DNA of 54,889 nt, taken from Solirubrobacterales bacterium (GTDB lineage: Bacteria > Actinomycetota > Thermoleophilia > Solirubrobacterales > 70-9). The notes under the pieces are model-generated. The model ran no database searches. It saw only the letters and a list, made by a program, of their open reading frames with translations, and was not told where the DNA came from. The stretch covers positions 1 through 54,889 of the forward strand of contig JANWHW010000006.1 in NCBI GenBank assembly GCA_025450195.1, written 5' to 3'. The translations under genes and the position numbers were made by a program. Shown here piece by piece: positions 1 to 7,389 of the stretch; the stretch's first letter is position 1; every line of letters starts with the position of its first letter.

Positions 1-1
1 A

Positions 2-112
2 GGGTACGAGGCCGGGCCGGAGGGCCTCGAGATCCTCGTCTTCGGCGCGCCCAACCTCGGCGAGAACCCGCGGGAAGACGTGGAGGGTCAGCGAGACTGG
101 TGGGCTGACTGA
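2..112 (+). CDS. C-terminal end of a cupin-domain protein (partial)
   Basis: An open frame enters from the left edge and stops at the TGA at 110-112. The last 36 residues contain AGPEGLEILVFGAPNL followed by a tail ending DWWAD. This acidic ending after a beta-strand is typical of small single-domain cupins of actinobacteria. Only the tail is present, so metal ligands and substrate cannot be judged. It runs convergently into the reductase gene on the other strand, overlapping it by 25 bp. It could be another beta-barrel protein. Confidence 0.5.
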   Translation, partial: GYEAGPEGLEILVFGAPNLGENPREDVEGQRDWWAD

Positions 113-648
113 GCGTCGCTTGCCGGGAGGTAGGTGAGGAGGACCACTCCGGAGTCGAACCGCTTCACGTCGCCGAGCTCCATTCGGACGGTTCCCCTGT
201 CACCGAGCACATGGACGTTTCCCTCGCCCCAGACGAGCGGGTTCAGGTAGACCTCGTACTCGTCGATCAGGCCCTGCTCGGCGAGGGCGTACGCGAACTC
301 GCCGCTCCCGTGCATGAACAGGTCACTGTCGACCTCGTCCTTCAGCTTCGGGATCGAGTCCTCGAGGTCCCCCCCGAGCAGGGTCGCGTTCCACTCGAGA
401 TCGCCGGACAGGGTGTTGGACCCGACGTACTTCGGCATCGAGTTGACCATGTCCGCCCATTTGCCCGACTGGCTCGGCCAGTATCCCGCCAGCCCCTCGT
501 AGGTCTTGCGGCCCAGCACCAGCCCGCTGGATTTCGCCTGACGCTCGAACGAGTACTCGCCGTGGTCTCCGTCCGCCTGCACCCACTCGCCGACCGGATC
601 TATGACGCCATCGACGGTGGCCTGTGTTGTCGCGATCAGCTTTCCCAT
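88..648 (-). CDS. Dihydrofolate reductase family protein (RibD C-terminal-like)
   Basis: A 186-residue NAD(P)H-dependent reductase of the DHFR/RibD-C superfamily, probably cytosolic. The family pattern is clear: the N-terminal strand LIATTQATVDGVI (about 4-16), the nucleotide-binding stretch VLGRKTYEGLAGYWP (about 44-58), and the C-terminal LFMHGSGEFAYALAEQGLIDEY leading to NPLVWGEG. Length fits the family of about 180-190 residues. AAGGAG lies 8 nt before the ATG and fixes the start. These stand-alone proteins are common in actinobacteria and their substrate is usually unknown; it is not the folA-type DHFR. Its stop region overlaps the cupin tail convergently. Family assignment is sure, substrate is not. 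Confidence 0.85.
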   Translation of the reverse strand: MGKLIATTQATVDGVIDPVGEWVQADGDHGEYSFERQAKSSGLVLGRKTYEGLAGYWPSQSGKWADMVNSMPKYVGSNTLSGDLEWNATLLGGDLEDSIPKLKDEVDSDLFMHGSGEFAYALAEQGLIDEYEVYLNPLVWGEGNVHVLGDRGTVRMELGDVKRFDSGVVLLTYLPASDAQSAHQSR

Positions 649-891
649 CTCGATTCTCCTTCGGTCACGGGAGCTCCCTCATGAGCCTCCTCTACCCAGG
701 AGACGAACGGGAGACGCGCGATTGCTGTCTTGACCGCCTAGTCTCTCGCGCCGGTACGAAGCGGTACTAGTTGAGCGAAACGGAGTTTGGGCCCCTAGCT
801 ACCGGGTACCACGGAATCGCGGCGGCGGCAGGGGTCGGGAGCGCGCAATCGGTACCAACTGACGATTTCGACCCTATCTCTAGGAGAAGAA

Positions 892-2004
892 ATGACTAGC
901 TTGCCTCGCCTCCGCCTCGCCGTCGTAATCGCCGCACTGCTGGTCACGCTCGGCCTGCTGGCCTCGCCTGCCTCCGCGGACAAGCCTTCGGGTAAGCGGG
1001 ACTTGAACGTGATGACCCAGAACCTCTATCTGGGCTCCAGCCTTACGCCGGCGATCAGCGCAAGCGACCCGGCGGCGTTCGTCGCGGCCGTCGCGCAGAT
1101 CTACGCGACGGTGCAGTACACAAACTTCCCGGTGCGCGCCGAGGAGATCGCCGACGAGATCCAGGCTGAGGAGCCGGACCTCATCGGCCTGCAGGAGGTC
1201 ACGAAATGGACGACGGGCGGCCTCAACCCGCCCCCGGGCTATGACTTCCTCGCCATCCTGCAGAGCGAGCTCACTGCCCGCGGGCTGGACTACTCGGTGG
1301 CGGCCGTCGCGAATAACGCGAACATCGGCCCGGCGCCGCTCGCGCTGCCGGGCTGCGTCCAACCGGGCCCGACCATCACCTGCACGGTGCAGCTCCAGGA
1401 TCGCGATGTGATCCTCGTGAACGACGACACGTCGGGACTGACTTGGAGTCACCCGAAAAGCGGGCACTACACAGCCCAGGAAGTCATCAACTCGCCAGTA
1501 GGCCCGCTGTCGTTTGATCGCGGCTGGACCAGCATCGAGGTGAAGCTGAAGCGCCAGCCGTTCCGGTTCGTGAACACCCACCTCGAGACCGAGGACTTCC
1601 CGGCCGTACAACAGGCGCAGGCGGCTGAGTTCCTCGTCGGCCCGGGCAGGGGCGGGACGATCATCGCCACCGGCGATTTCAACTCCGCATCGGACGGCTC
1701 TACGACCACCTCGTACGCGCGGCTCACCGCGCCCGGCAAGTTCCGTGACGCTTGGGACGAGGATGAGCTCGGCTCCGGCAGCTCGTGCTGTCAGGAGTCG
1801 AACACGCCGCCGCTCGCGCCGGGGGCGCTGAACAATCCGATTTCGACGTTGCGCACCCGGATCGACCTGATCCTGAGCCGCGGCGCCGCCCGCTCGGATG
1901 GAGACGAGGCCGAGCTGGTCGGGGACACGCTGTTCCAGGGGGTCCCGCCGTTCTGGCCCTCCGACCACGCCGGCGTGGTCGCCGAGGTCCGGCTGAACGG
2001 CTGA
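892..2004 (+). CDS. Secreted endonuclease/exonuclease/phosphatase family protein
   Basis: A 370-residue exported metal-dependent phosphoesterase of the EEP fold (DNase I / sphingomyelinase superfamily). A Sec signal peptide spans residues 1-29, with likely cleavage after SPASA. The EEP motifs appear in order: MTQNLYLG (41-48), DLIGLQEV with the metal-binding Glu102, VNTHLETE, the catalytic IIATGDFNS, and the terminal PSDHAGVVAEV. The start is supported by AGGAG 6 nt upstream of ATG. It stands alone with a strong hairpin terminator immediately downstream. Extracellular DNase, phospholipase or phosphatase activity are all possible; the sequence does not separate them. Confidence 0.87.
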   Translation: MTSLPRLRLAVVIAALLVTLGLLASPASADKPSGKRDLNVMTQNLYLGSSLTPAISASDPAAFVAAVAQIYATVQYTNFPVRAEEIADEIQAEEPDLIGLQEVTKWTTGGLNPPPGYDFLAILQSELTARGLDYSVAAVANNANIGPAPLALPGCVQPGPTITCTVQLQDRDVILVNDDTSGLTWSHPKSGHYTAQEVINSPVGPLSFDRGWTSIEVKLKRQPFRFVNTHLETEDFPAVQQAQAAEFLVGPGRGGTIIATGDFNSASDGSTTTSYARLTAPGKFRDAWDEDELGSGSSCCQESNTPPLAPGALNNPISTLRTRIDLILSRGAARSDGDEAELVGDTLFQGVPPFWPSDHAGVVAEVRLNG

Positions 2005-2045
2005 CCGGATAGCCGTGTTCTAGTTCGAATCCCGACCTCGCTGTG

Positions 2046-2075
2046 GAAGAACCCCCGGACGTCCGGGGGTTCTTC
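2046..2075. terminator. Bidirectional hairpin terminator between convergent genes
   Basis: A perfect 15-bp inverted repeat, GAAGAACCCCCGGAC followed directly by GTCCGGGGGTTCTTC, lies between the ends of the EEP-family gene (2004) and the DUF1801 gene (2077). Transcribed either way it gives a GC-rich stem with a tight loop and a U/C-containing 3' side. The symmetry suits termination from both directions. There is no long U tract. Confidence 0.8.
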
Positions 2076-2076
2076 G

Positions 2077-2487
2077 CTAGGACATGTTTAGTGCCACGGC
2101 GGCGCGGATGAGTACCTTCAGCGCCCCCTCATCGATCTTGTCGCCCTCATGGAAATCGATGGCGCGCCTGGTGTTGCCCTCGAGGCTGGAGTTGAAGAGG
2201 CCTGAGGGATCCTCCAACGAGGCGCCCTGTGCGAAGGTCATCTTCACTTTGTCCTTGTACGTCTCACCGGTGCAGATCATCCCGGCGTGGTACCAGACCG
2301 GAACCCCTCTCCATTTCCACTCCTCGACCACTTCGGGGTCGGCCTGCTTGATGAGATTTCGGACCCGAGCGAGCGTTTCACCCCGCCAATCGCCCAGCTC
2401 CTCGATCCTCGCGTCTATCAGCTGAGAGGGAGAGTCTCCTCCCGTCGAGCCGCTCTTCTTCCCCACGGTTGTCGTCGCTTTCTTCAT
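2077..2487 (-). CDS. DUF1801 domain-containing protein
   Basis: A 136-residue small cytosolic protein of the DUF1801/YdhG-like fold. The hallmark sequence LARVRNLIKQADPEVVEEWKW, followed by GVPVWYHAGMICTGETYKDKVKMTF, is clear, as is the C-terminal helix DEGALKVLIRAAVAL. Residues 1-20 are a Lys/Thr/Ser-rich tail (KKATTTVGKKSGSTG) that could be a flexible linker. The family has no established biochemical role; it is often annotated as an iron-chaperone-like fold. It is monocistronic, with the shared terminator directly after its stop. Confidence 0.85.
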   Translation of the reverse strand: MKKATTTVGKKSGSTGGDSPSQLIDARIEELGDWRGETLARVRNLIKQADPEVVEEWKWRGVPVWYHAGMICTGETYKDKVKMTFAQGASLEDPSGLFNSSLEGNTRRAIDFHEGDKIDEGALKVLIRAAVALNMS

Positions 2488-2568
2488 GGTCGTTGTCGCT
2501 CACCCGTCAGCTGAGTATCCCCGCCGACCACCTTGATTGCATCGCGAATCACCTAAAAGTCCGGCCGA

Positions 2569-3711
2569 TCAGACTGAGGGGTCGATCAGGATCTTGGCGT
2601 GCTTCTCGGGGTCCTCGAGATCCGAGAAGGCGCCCTCGACGCCGGTGAGGCCGACCGTGCCGGTGATCATCGGCTGTGGGTTGACCTTGCCCTCGGCGAG
2701 GAGGTGGAGGGTGTCGCGAAAGTCGAGTGGGGTGTAGCCGAGGACAAACCGCAGGTCGATCTCCTTGTTGATCGCCATTGCCGGCGTGAAAGAGTCGGCG
2801 CCGAGGCAAACGCCGACCACGACGACCCGAGAGAAGAACGGCGCGGAGTCGACGATCTGCGAGATCACACCCGGAACCCCAACGCACTCGAAGACGACGG
2901 GGTGCTTCGGCCCGGCGCCAAGCTTCTCCGCTAGACGCCAGACGTGCCACCAGCCGATCGGCAGGCGACCGAGTTTCTCGCGTGTGTCGAGCGCGAGGTC
3001 AAAGACGTCGTCTGCCTTCGACAGCCAACCGGCATCGTTGCGCGGCTCGTAGGGGGAATCCTCCGAGGGGTCGATGACGATGTCGGCTCCGCAGTGCTCG
3101 GCGAGCGCTCGCCGGCCAGGAGAGAAGTCGCTGGCGATGACGGTGCGAACGCCGGTCGCCTTCAGCATCAGGATCGTGCCGAGGCCGATGGGGCCGCAGC
3201 CGATCACGATCGCCACATCTCGCTTGCCGACCTCGCCACGACGAACCGCGTGCAGCGCGACTGCCATTGGCTCGGTCAGCGCCGCGACGGTGGGGTCGAG
3301 GCCGTTCGGCACCGCCATCATCATCGACTCTTGGACGAGCAGCTGCTCGGCGTAGGCTCCGGGCGCGTGCTGGGAAAGGCCAGTGGCATCGACGCCGTTC
3401 TCGCCGCGAAGGAGGGGAAGCGCGACGACCGGCGTGCCGGTGGCCAGGGCCCCTTTGCATTTCGGCCCATACTCAGCGACTCGACCGCTGAACTCGTGCC
3501 CGAAGACGACCTGCTGGTCAGAGCGACCGAAGCGGTCATAGCCCACCCCGAGCGCCACGTCTGCCAGCTGGTCGATCCCATGGCGGGCGTGCAGGTCCGA
3601 GCCGCAGATCCCACAGCGGGTGACTTCTATCCGCACTTGCCCCGGCCTGGGCTCGGGCTCTGGGAGCTCGATCACCTCGAGTGCACCCTGTTGGCAGGCG
3701 ACCGCCCTCAT
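2569..3711 (-). CDS. Zinc-dependent alcohol dehydrogenase family protein
   Basis: A 380-residue medium-chain dehydrogenase (GroES-like N-terminal half plus Rossmann half), cytosolic, expected to oxidise an alcohol or polyol with NAD(P). Catalytic zinc ligands are visible as CGICGSDLH (Cys36) and GHEF (His72, Glu73). The usual four-cysteine structural zinc lobe around residues 85-115 is absent; only one Cys (Cys85) remains. The dinucleotide motif IGCGPIGLG lies near residue 170. A stretch of about 20 residues (WWHVWRLAEKLG) between the Rossmann strands is longer than in standard family members. It stands between unrelated genes, so substrate cannot be inferred. Confidence 0.85.
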   Translation of the reverse strand: MRAVACQQGALEVIELPEPEPRPGQVRIEVTRCGICGSDLHARHGIDQLADVALGVGYDRFGRSDQQVVFGHEFSGRVAEYGPKCKGALATGTPVVALPLLRGENGVDATGLSQHAPGAYAEQLLVQESMMMAVPNGLDPTVAALTEPMAVALHAVRRGEVGKRDVAIVIGCGPIGLGTILMLKATGVRTVIASDFSPGRRALAEHCGADIVIDPSEDSPYEPRNDAGWLSKADDVFDLALDTREKLGRLPIGWWHVWRLAEKLGAGPKHPVVFECVGVPGVISQIVDSAPFFSRVVVVGVCLGADSFTPAMAINKEIDLRFVLGYTPLDFRDTLHLLAEGKVNPQPMITGTVGLTGVEGAFSDLEDPEKHAKILIDPSV

Positions 3712-3782
3712 CAGGCGCCCACACTACAGAGAGGCATTGGCGCGCCTGAGCTGTTTTTGAGGCCCGTATTCGTCTGGTGGTC

Positions 3783-4223
3783 TTACCGTGCTTGTCGGGC
3801 GTCGTCCGGGATTGTCGGGTCGGCTCGGGAGCTGCGGCGCAGCACGCTGTAGTCGCCCGCGCCGCCCATGATTGCGATCGCCGCGATCAGCGCCAGGAAG
3901 GCGCCGGTATCGGTGCTGGCGCCCGCTGGGAGGTCGAAGAGGAGGAGCCAGGCGAGGAGCAGCGTCGAGACGACACCGAGCAGGTCGGTGGCTGCGTTCA
4001 GCGACAGATCGGGGCGCATGAATGCATGGCGCCCGCCGGTGATCGCCGCTGCGATCGCGATCAGTCCGGCGATCAGGAAGAAGACATCGGAAATCGTCAA
4101 GAATTCCCAGCCGCTCTGGCTGACGTCCTGGACGTCAGCCCAGGGCAGGAAGAGGGAAACGATCAGCAGCATGCCTCCAGCACCCGCGATCAGCTGACCC
4201 ATACCGGGTTTACTCATAGCCAT
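3783..4223 (-). CDS. Hypothetical four-helix membrane protein
   Basis: A 146-residue integral membrane protein. I place the start at the ATG at 4223 (MAMSKPG) because GAGGAGG lies 5 nt upstream; the frame stays open further upstream but without a ribosome-binding site. Hydrophobic segments lie near residues 8-25, 43-62, 78-98 and 106-124, with a short WADVQD loop after the first. The C-terminal tail RRSSRADPTIPDDARQAR is charged and probably cytosolic. The pattern resembles small SPW-like or DUF-type membrane proteins of actinobacteria, but I recognise no specific family. Confidence 0.7.
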   Translation of the reverse strand: MAMSKPGMGQLIAGAGGMLLIVSLFLPWADVQDVSQSGWEFLTISDVFFLIAGLIAIAAAITGGRHAFMRPDLSLNAATDLLGVVSTLLLAWLLLFDLPAGASTDTGAFLALIAAIAIMGGAGDYSVLRRSSRADPTIPDDARQAR

Positions 4224-4263
4224 CGTCCTCCTCTGTTTGACGGGTGTATGGGAGTCAAGGTCG

Positions 4264-5073
4264 TCAACGTTCACGAGCAAGGCTCTCGAGTGTCTTGGCG
4301 GTCGCCGCATCGGCTGGGAAGAGCGCCTCGATCGAGAGCTCCGAGGTCGTCACCTCGCCTGCGAAGCCAAAGGTCGCAACTGTGCCGACGAACGACAGCT
4401 CGTCTCCGTCGGGAGTGCGCATCCGCAGTGGTGTGAGGATCTCCCTCGCGGTCGCCTCGGCGGCAGGGAGCTCTTCGTGCTCGGGCGCCGGGTAGCCTGC
4501 GACTAACTCGAGCAGGGTCGCCAAATCATCATCCGCGGTGATTGCGACCTGACGCTGGAGTCGCTCGAGGAAATACGCCCGAACCTCCCCGAGATTGAGA
4601 ACCAGGGGCGCCAACCCGCGCGGATGAAGGCCGATCTGTAGCGCGTTGACCGGTGGCTCGAGCAGCTCCGGGTCGACCCACTCTGCAAACGCTCTGAACG
4701 CTGAGTTGGCGGCGACGACGTTCCAGCCGCGGTCCATGGCCATCGCCGGGTAGGGCTCCTGCGCGGTGAGGACTCGATCGAGCGCCTCCCGCACCGGCGC
4801 CAGCTCCGGCTCCACGAGCGAACGCTCGGGGAATGCCGGGGCGTAGCCGGCGGCGAGCAGCAGCTGGTTCCGCTCCCGGAACGGCACCTCGAGTTGCTCA
4901 GCGACCCGCAGCAGCACCTCGCGCCCCGGCTTCGAGCGACCGGTCTCGACGAAGCTCAGATGACGGGCGGAGGTTCCCGCGTCAAGTGCCAGCTCGAGCT
5001 GGGTACGCCGCCGACGCTCGCGCCATTCGCGCAGAAGCAATCCGACCTGGGTCTGGGGGCTTGCGGTCGACAT
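4264..5073 (-). CDS. XRE-family transcriptional regulator with MmyB-like ligand domain
   Basis: A 269-residue DNA-binding regulator. Residues about 8-65 form a lambda-repressor-like HTH (VGLLLREWRERRRRTQLELA, then TSARHLSFVETGRSKPGRE). The remainder, starting at PYPAMAMDRGWNVVAANSAF, is the MmyB-like ligand-binding domain, a PAS-like fold thought to bind small hydrophobic ligands. The motif LNPRGLAPLVLN appears here as GLHPRGLAPLVLN. Such regulators often control an adjacent SDR or dehydrogenase gene; here the divergent neighbour is the SDR at 5227, making it a candidate target. No obvious operator palindrome stands out in the 5074-5226 gap. Confidence 0.88.
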   Translation of the reverse strand: MSTASPQTQVGLLLREWRERRRRTQLELALDAGTSARHLSFVETGRSKPGREVLLRVAEQLEVPFRERNQLLLAAGYAPAFPERSLVEPELAPVREALDRVLTAQEPYPAMAMDRGWNVVAANSAFRAFAEWVDPELLEPPVNALQIGLHPRGLAPLVLNLGEVRAYFLERLQRQVAITADDDLATLLELVAGYPAPEHEELPAAEATAREILTPLRMRTPDGDELSFVGTVATFGFAGEVTTSELSIEALFPADAATAKTLESLARER

Positions 5074-5226
5074 CCGGCGGCGACTCTAGCTCGGCCCAGC
5101 CCGTCGGTCGATTACCCCGAGGTAATCGACAACGTCACCTCCGGCGGGGCTGTAACGGCTTCAAGCGAGCGATTGGCCCGGGGTTCGGGCCATATCATCC
5201 GCCCGTCAAACCTTGGGAGAGGGGAT

Positions 5227-5994
5227 ATGGGGAATCCGTTCGATTTGTCGGGGCATGTGGCACTGGTCACTGGCGGGAATAGTGGGATTGGGCTTGGTAT
5301 GGCTGAGGGGCTCGCGGCCGCTGGCGCGAGCATCTGTATCTGGGGACGTACCGAGGAGCGCAATGAGGCAGCTCGGGAACAGATTGCGAGCCATGGGGGA
5401 GAGGTCGTCGCGGTTCGCTGCGATGTTGGCTCCACCGATGACGTCGAGGCCGGGTTTGCAGAGACCCTCGAGAAGTTCGGCCGGATCGACTCCTGCTTCG
5501 CTTGCGCCGGGGTGGCGGCTGGGGGCCAGCGCTTCCTCGAGATGTCGCCCGAGGAGTTCCAGCGGGTCCTGACGGTGAACCTCAATGGAGCCTTCCTCAC
5601 TCTGCAGGGGGCCGCTCGGGATATGGCCGAGCGGGGGGAAGGCGGCAGCCTGGTCGGGGTCGCCAGCCTCGCGGCGCTCTCCGGGCAGCCGCGGGGGCAG
5701 AACTACGCGGCTTCCAAGGGCGGGCTCGTTTCGATGGTCAACTCCTGTGCGGTCGAGCTCTCGAAATACGGCATCCGGGCGAACTCGATCCTGCCGGGCT
5801 GGGTCGAATCGGCGATGACCAAAGAGATGCTCGCCTGGCAGCCGTTCATCGATCGCGTGCTGCCGCGGATTCCGGCGCGCCGCTGGGGCAAACCAGCCGA
5901 CTTCGCCGGGATCGCCGTCTACCTCGCCAGCCCGGCGAGCGAGTACCACACCGGCGACGCCTTCCTGATCGATGGCGGGTACCGCGCCTTCTGA
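5227..5994 (+). CDS. Short-chain dehydrogenase/reductase (SDR)
   Basis: A 255-residue classical SDR, NAD(P)-dependent, cytosolic. The start is the ATG at 5227 with a GGGAGAGGGG stretch just upstream; the frame is open further back but that part is not SDR-like. The cofactor motif TGGNSGIG is at 15-22, Ser147, Tyr160 and Lys164 (YAASK) form the catalytic triad, and the C-terminal end DAFLIDGGYRAF is typical. It is the first gene of a four-gene unit with an APH-like kinase (23-bp overlap), DUF6285 and an acyl-CoA dehydrogenase. That points to oxidation of a hydroxyacyl-CoA or alcohol intermediate during acid or sterol breakdown (inference). Confidence 0.92.
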   Translation: MGNPFDLSGHVALVTGGNSGIGLGMAEGLAAAGASICIWGRTEERNEAAREQIASHGGEVVAVRCDVGSTDDVEAGFAETLEKFGRIDSCFACAGVAAGGQRFLEMSPEEFQRVLTVNLNGAFLTLQGAARDMAERGEGGSLVGVASLAALSGQPRGQNYAASKGGLVSMVNSCAVELSKYGIRANSILPGWVESAMTKEMLAWQPFIDRVLPRIPARRWGKPADFAGIAVYLASPASEYHTGDAFLIDGGYRAF

Positions 5995-6985
5995 GCCGAA
6001 GGAGCAACTGGCCGAGCGGCTGCGCGCCGTGGTGGCCGAGGCTCTCTCGGAGCCGCAGGCGAGTGTGCGCAACCTGAGGCGCCTCACGGGTGGGGCCAGC
6101 CGTGAGACGTGGGCCTTCGACGCGGTTTTCGCCGATGGCGCCGAGCGGCCGCTGATCCTGCGCCGCGACCCACCGTCAGCGGTCCGGGGCGCGGGCGCGA
6201 TGTCGCGCGAGGCGACGGCGATCGAAGCGGCGGCACGCGCCGGCGTGCCGGTGCCGAAGGTGATCGCCCGCGGCGAGGATCCGGACGCTCTGGAAGCACC
6301 TTTCATCGTGATGGACCTGGTCGAGGGGGAGACGGTTCCGCGCCGCATCCTGCGCGATGACGCCTACGCCGACATCCGTCCGCGCCTCGCCGAGCGCTGC
6401 GGGGAAATCCTCGCCCAGGTGCACGCGATTCCGCCGGGGGAGGTTGAGGGACTGGAGACCCCCGATTCCCTGGGGCAGCTGCGCGGCGCCCTCGACTTCT
6501 TCGAGGAGAGCAGCCCGGCCCTCGAGCTGGGAATGCGCTGGCTGGAGCGGAACCGGCCCGAGCCCGAGTCCGCTGTCGTCGTCCACGGCGACTTCCGCAA
6601 CGGCAACCTGATGGTCGGCGACGACGGCATCCGCGCGGTGCTCGACTGGGAGCTCGTTCGCCTCGGCGACCCGATGGAGGACCTGGGCTACCTCTGCGCG
6701 CGGTGCTGGCGCTTCGGGGTCGTCGACCGCCCGGTCGGCGGCTTTGGCGATTACGCCGACCTCTTCCGCGGCTACGAAAAGGTCTCGGGGCAGCGCGTCG
6801 ACCCCGAGCTCGTCCGCTGGTGGGAGCTTTTCAGCAGCCTCTGGTGGGGTGTCGGCTGCATGGTCCAGGCTTCACGGCATCTCTCCGGGGACGTTCGCTC
6901 GGTCGAGCTGGCGGCGATCGGCCGGCGGGTGTGGGAGCAGGAGTACGACGTCCTGCTCTACCTCGACGCAGGGGAGGGGGGCTGA
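5972..6985 (+). CDS. Phosphotransferase family protein (APH/ACAD10-like kinase)
   Basis: A 337-residue kinase-fold protein of the aminoglycoside/choline phosphotransferase superfamily. The Gly-rich substrate loop is RLTGGASRETW (about 42-52). The nucleotide-proximal strand is LILRRDPPS. The catalytic loop VVVHGDFRNGNLM supplies Asp and Asn, and the metal-binding LDWELVRLGDPMEDLGYL follows. Its start lies inside the end of the SDR gene. In eukaryotes the related domain is fused to acyl-CoA dehydrogenase in ACAD10/11, where it phosphorylates 4-hydroxyacyl-CoAs. The neighbouring SDR and ACAD genes make the same chemistry likely here (inference). Antibiotic resistance is unlikely in this context. 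Confidence 0.85.
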   Translation: MAGTAPSEPKEQLAERLRAVVAEALSEPQASVRNLRRLTGGASRETWAFDAVFADGAERPLILRRDPPSAVRGAGAMSREATAIEAAARAGVPVPKVIARGEDPDALEAPFIVMDLVEGETVPRRILRDDAYADIRPRLAERCGEILAQVHAIPPGEVEGLETPDSLGQLRGALDFFEESSPALELGMRWLERNRPEPESAVVVHGDFRNGNLMVGDDGIRAVLDWELVRLGDPMEDLGYLCARCWRFGVVDRPVGGFGDYADLFRGYEKVSGQRVDPELVRWWELFSSLWWGVGCMVQASRHLSGDVRSVELAAIGRRVWEQEYDVLLYLDAGEGG

Positions 6986-6986
6986 G

Positions 6987-7382
6987 ATGGCGCGCGGTGT
7001 GCCGACGACAGCGGACCTGGTCGAGGCGCTGCGGGGTTTTCTCGAGCAGGACGTGATGCCCGGCACGGAGGGGCGACTCAGCTTCATGGCCCGCGTCGCC
7101 GCGAATGTCGCCGCGACGGTTGAGCGCGAGATCGTGCTCGGGTCGGAGCAGGAGCGCGGGCACGTCGAGCGCTTGGCGGCGCTGGGGTTCGCCGATGACG
7201 ACGAGCTGGCGCGGGCGATCCGGGCCGGCGAGCTAGACGATCGCCTCGACGGGGCGATAGAGGTCACGCGGCGCAACGTCGTCGAGAAGCTCAGCCTCTG
7301 GAACCCGCGCTACGTCGAACCCGAGGACGCTGACCTGATTCTTCAGATGCCCGATTCGAACCCCCGAGACGAAGGCAGGTAA
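6987..7382 (+). CDS. DUF6285 domain-containing protein
   Basis: A 131-residue acidic, mostly helical cytosolic protein starting at the ATG at 6987, directly after the kinase stop (GCTGAG then ATG). It begins PTTADLVEALRGFLEQDVMPGTEG and has the conserved stretch FMARVAANVAATVEREI. This matches the small family regularly found between APH-like kinases and acyl-CoA dehydrogenases. No catalytic motif is visible and its function is unknown; a structural or accessory role to the neighbouring enzymes is inferred from position alone. Confidence 0.8.
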   Translation: MARGVPTTADLVEALRGFLEQDVMPGTEGRLSFMARVAANVAATVEREIVLGSEQERGHVERLAALGFADDDELARAIRAGELDDRLDGAIEVTRRNVVEKLSLWNPRYVEPEDADLILQMPDSNPRDEGR

Positions 7383-7389
7383 CTCGCGA

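Noticed and set aside
880-1968. 362-codon minus-strand frame opposite the EEP-family gene
   Set aside because: Arg/Val/Glu-rich shadow of a gene with signal peptide and catalytic motifs.
2011-2045. Possible tRNA gene
   Set aside because: Only a T-loop-like string is present; no acceptor, D or anticodon arm can be drawn, and the upstream DNA is coding.
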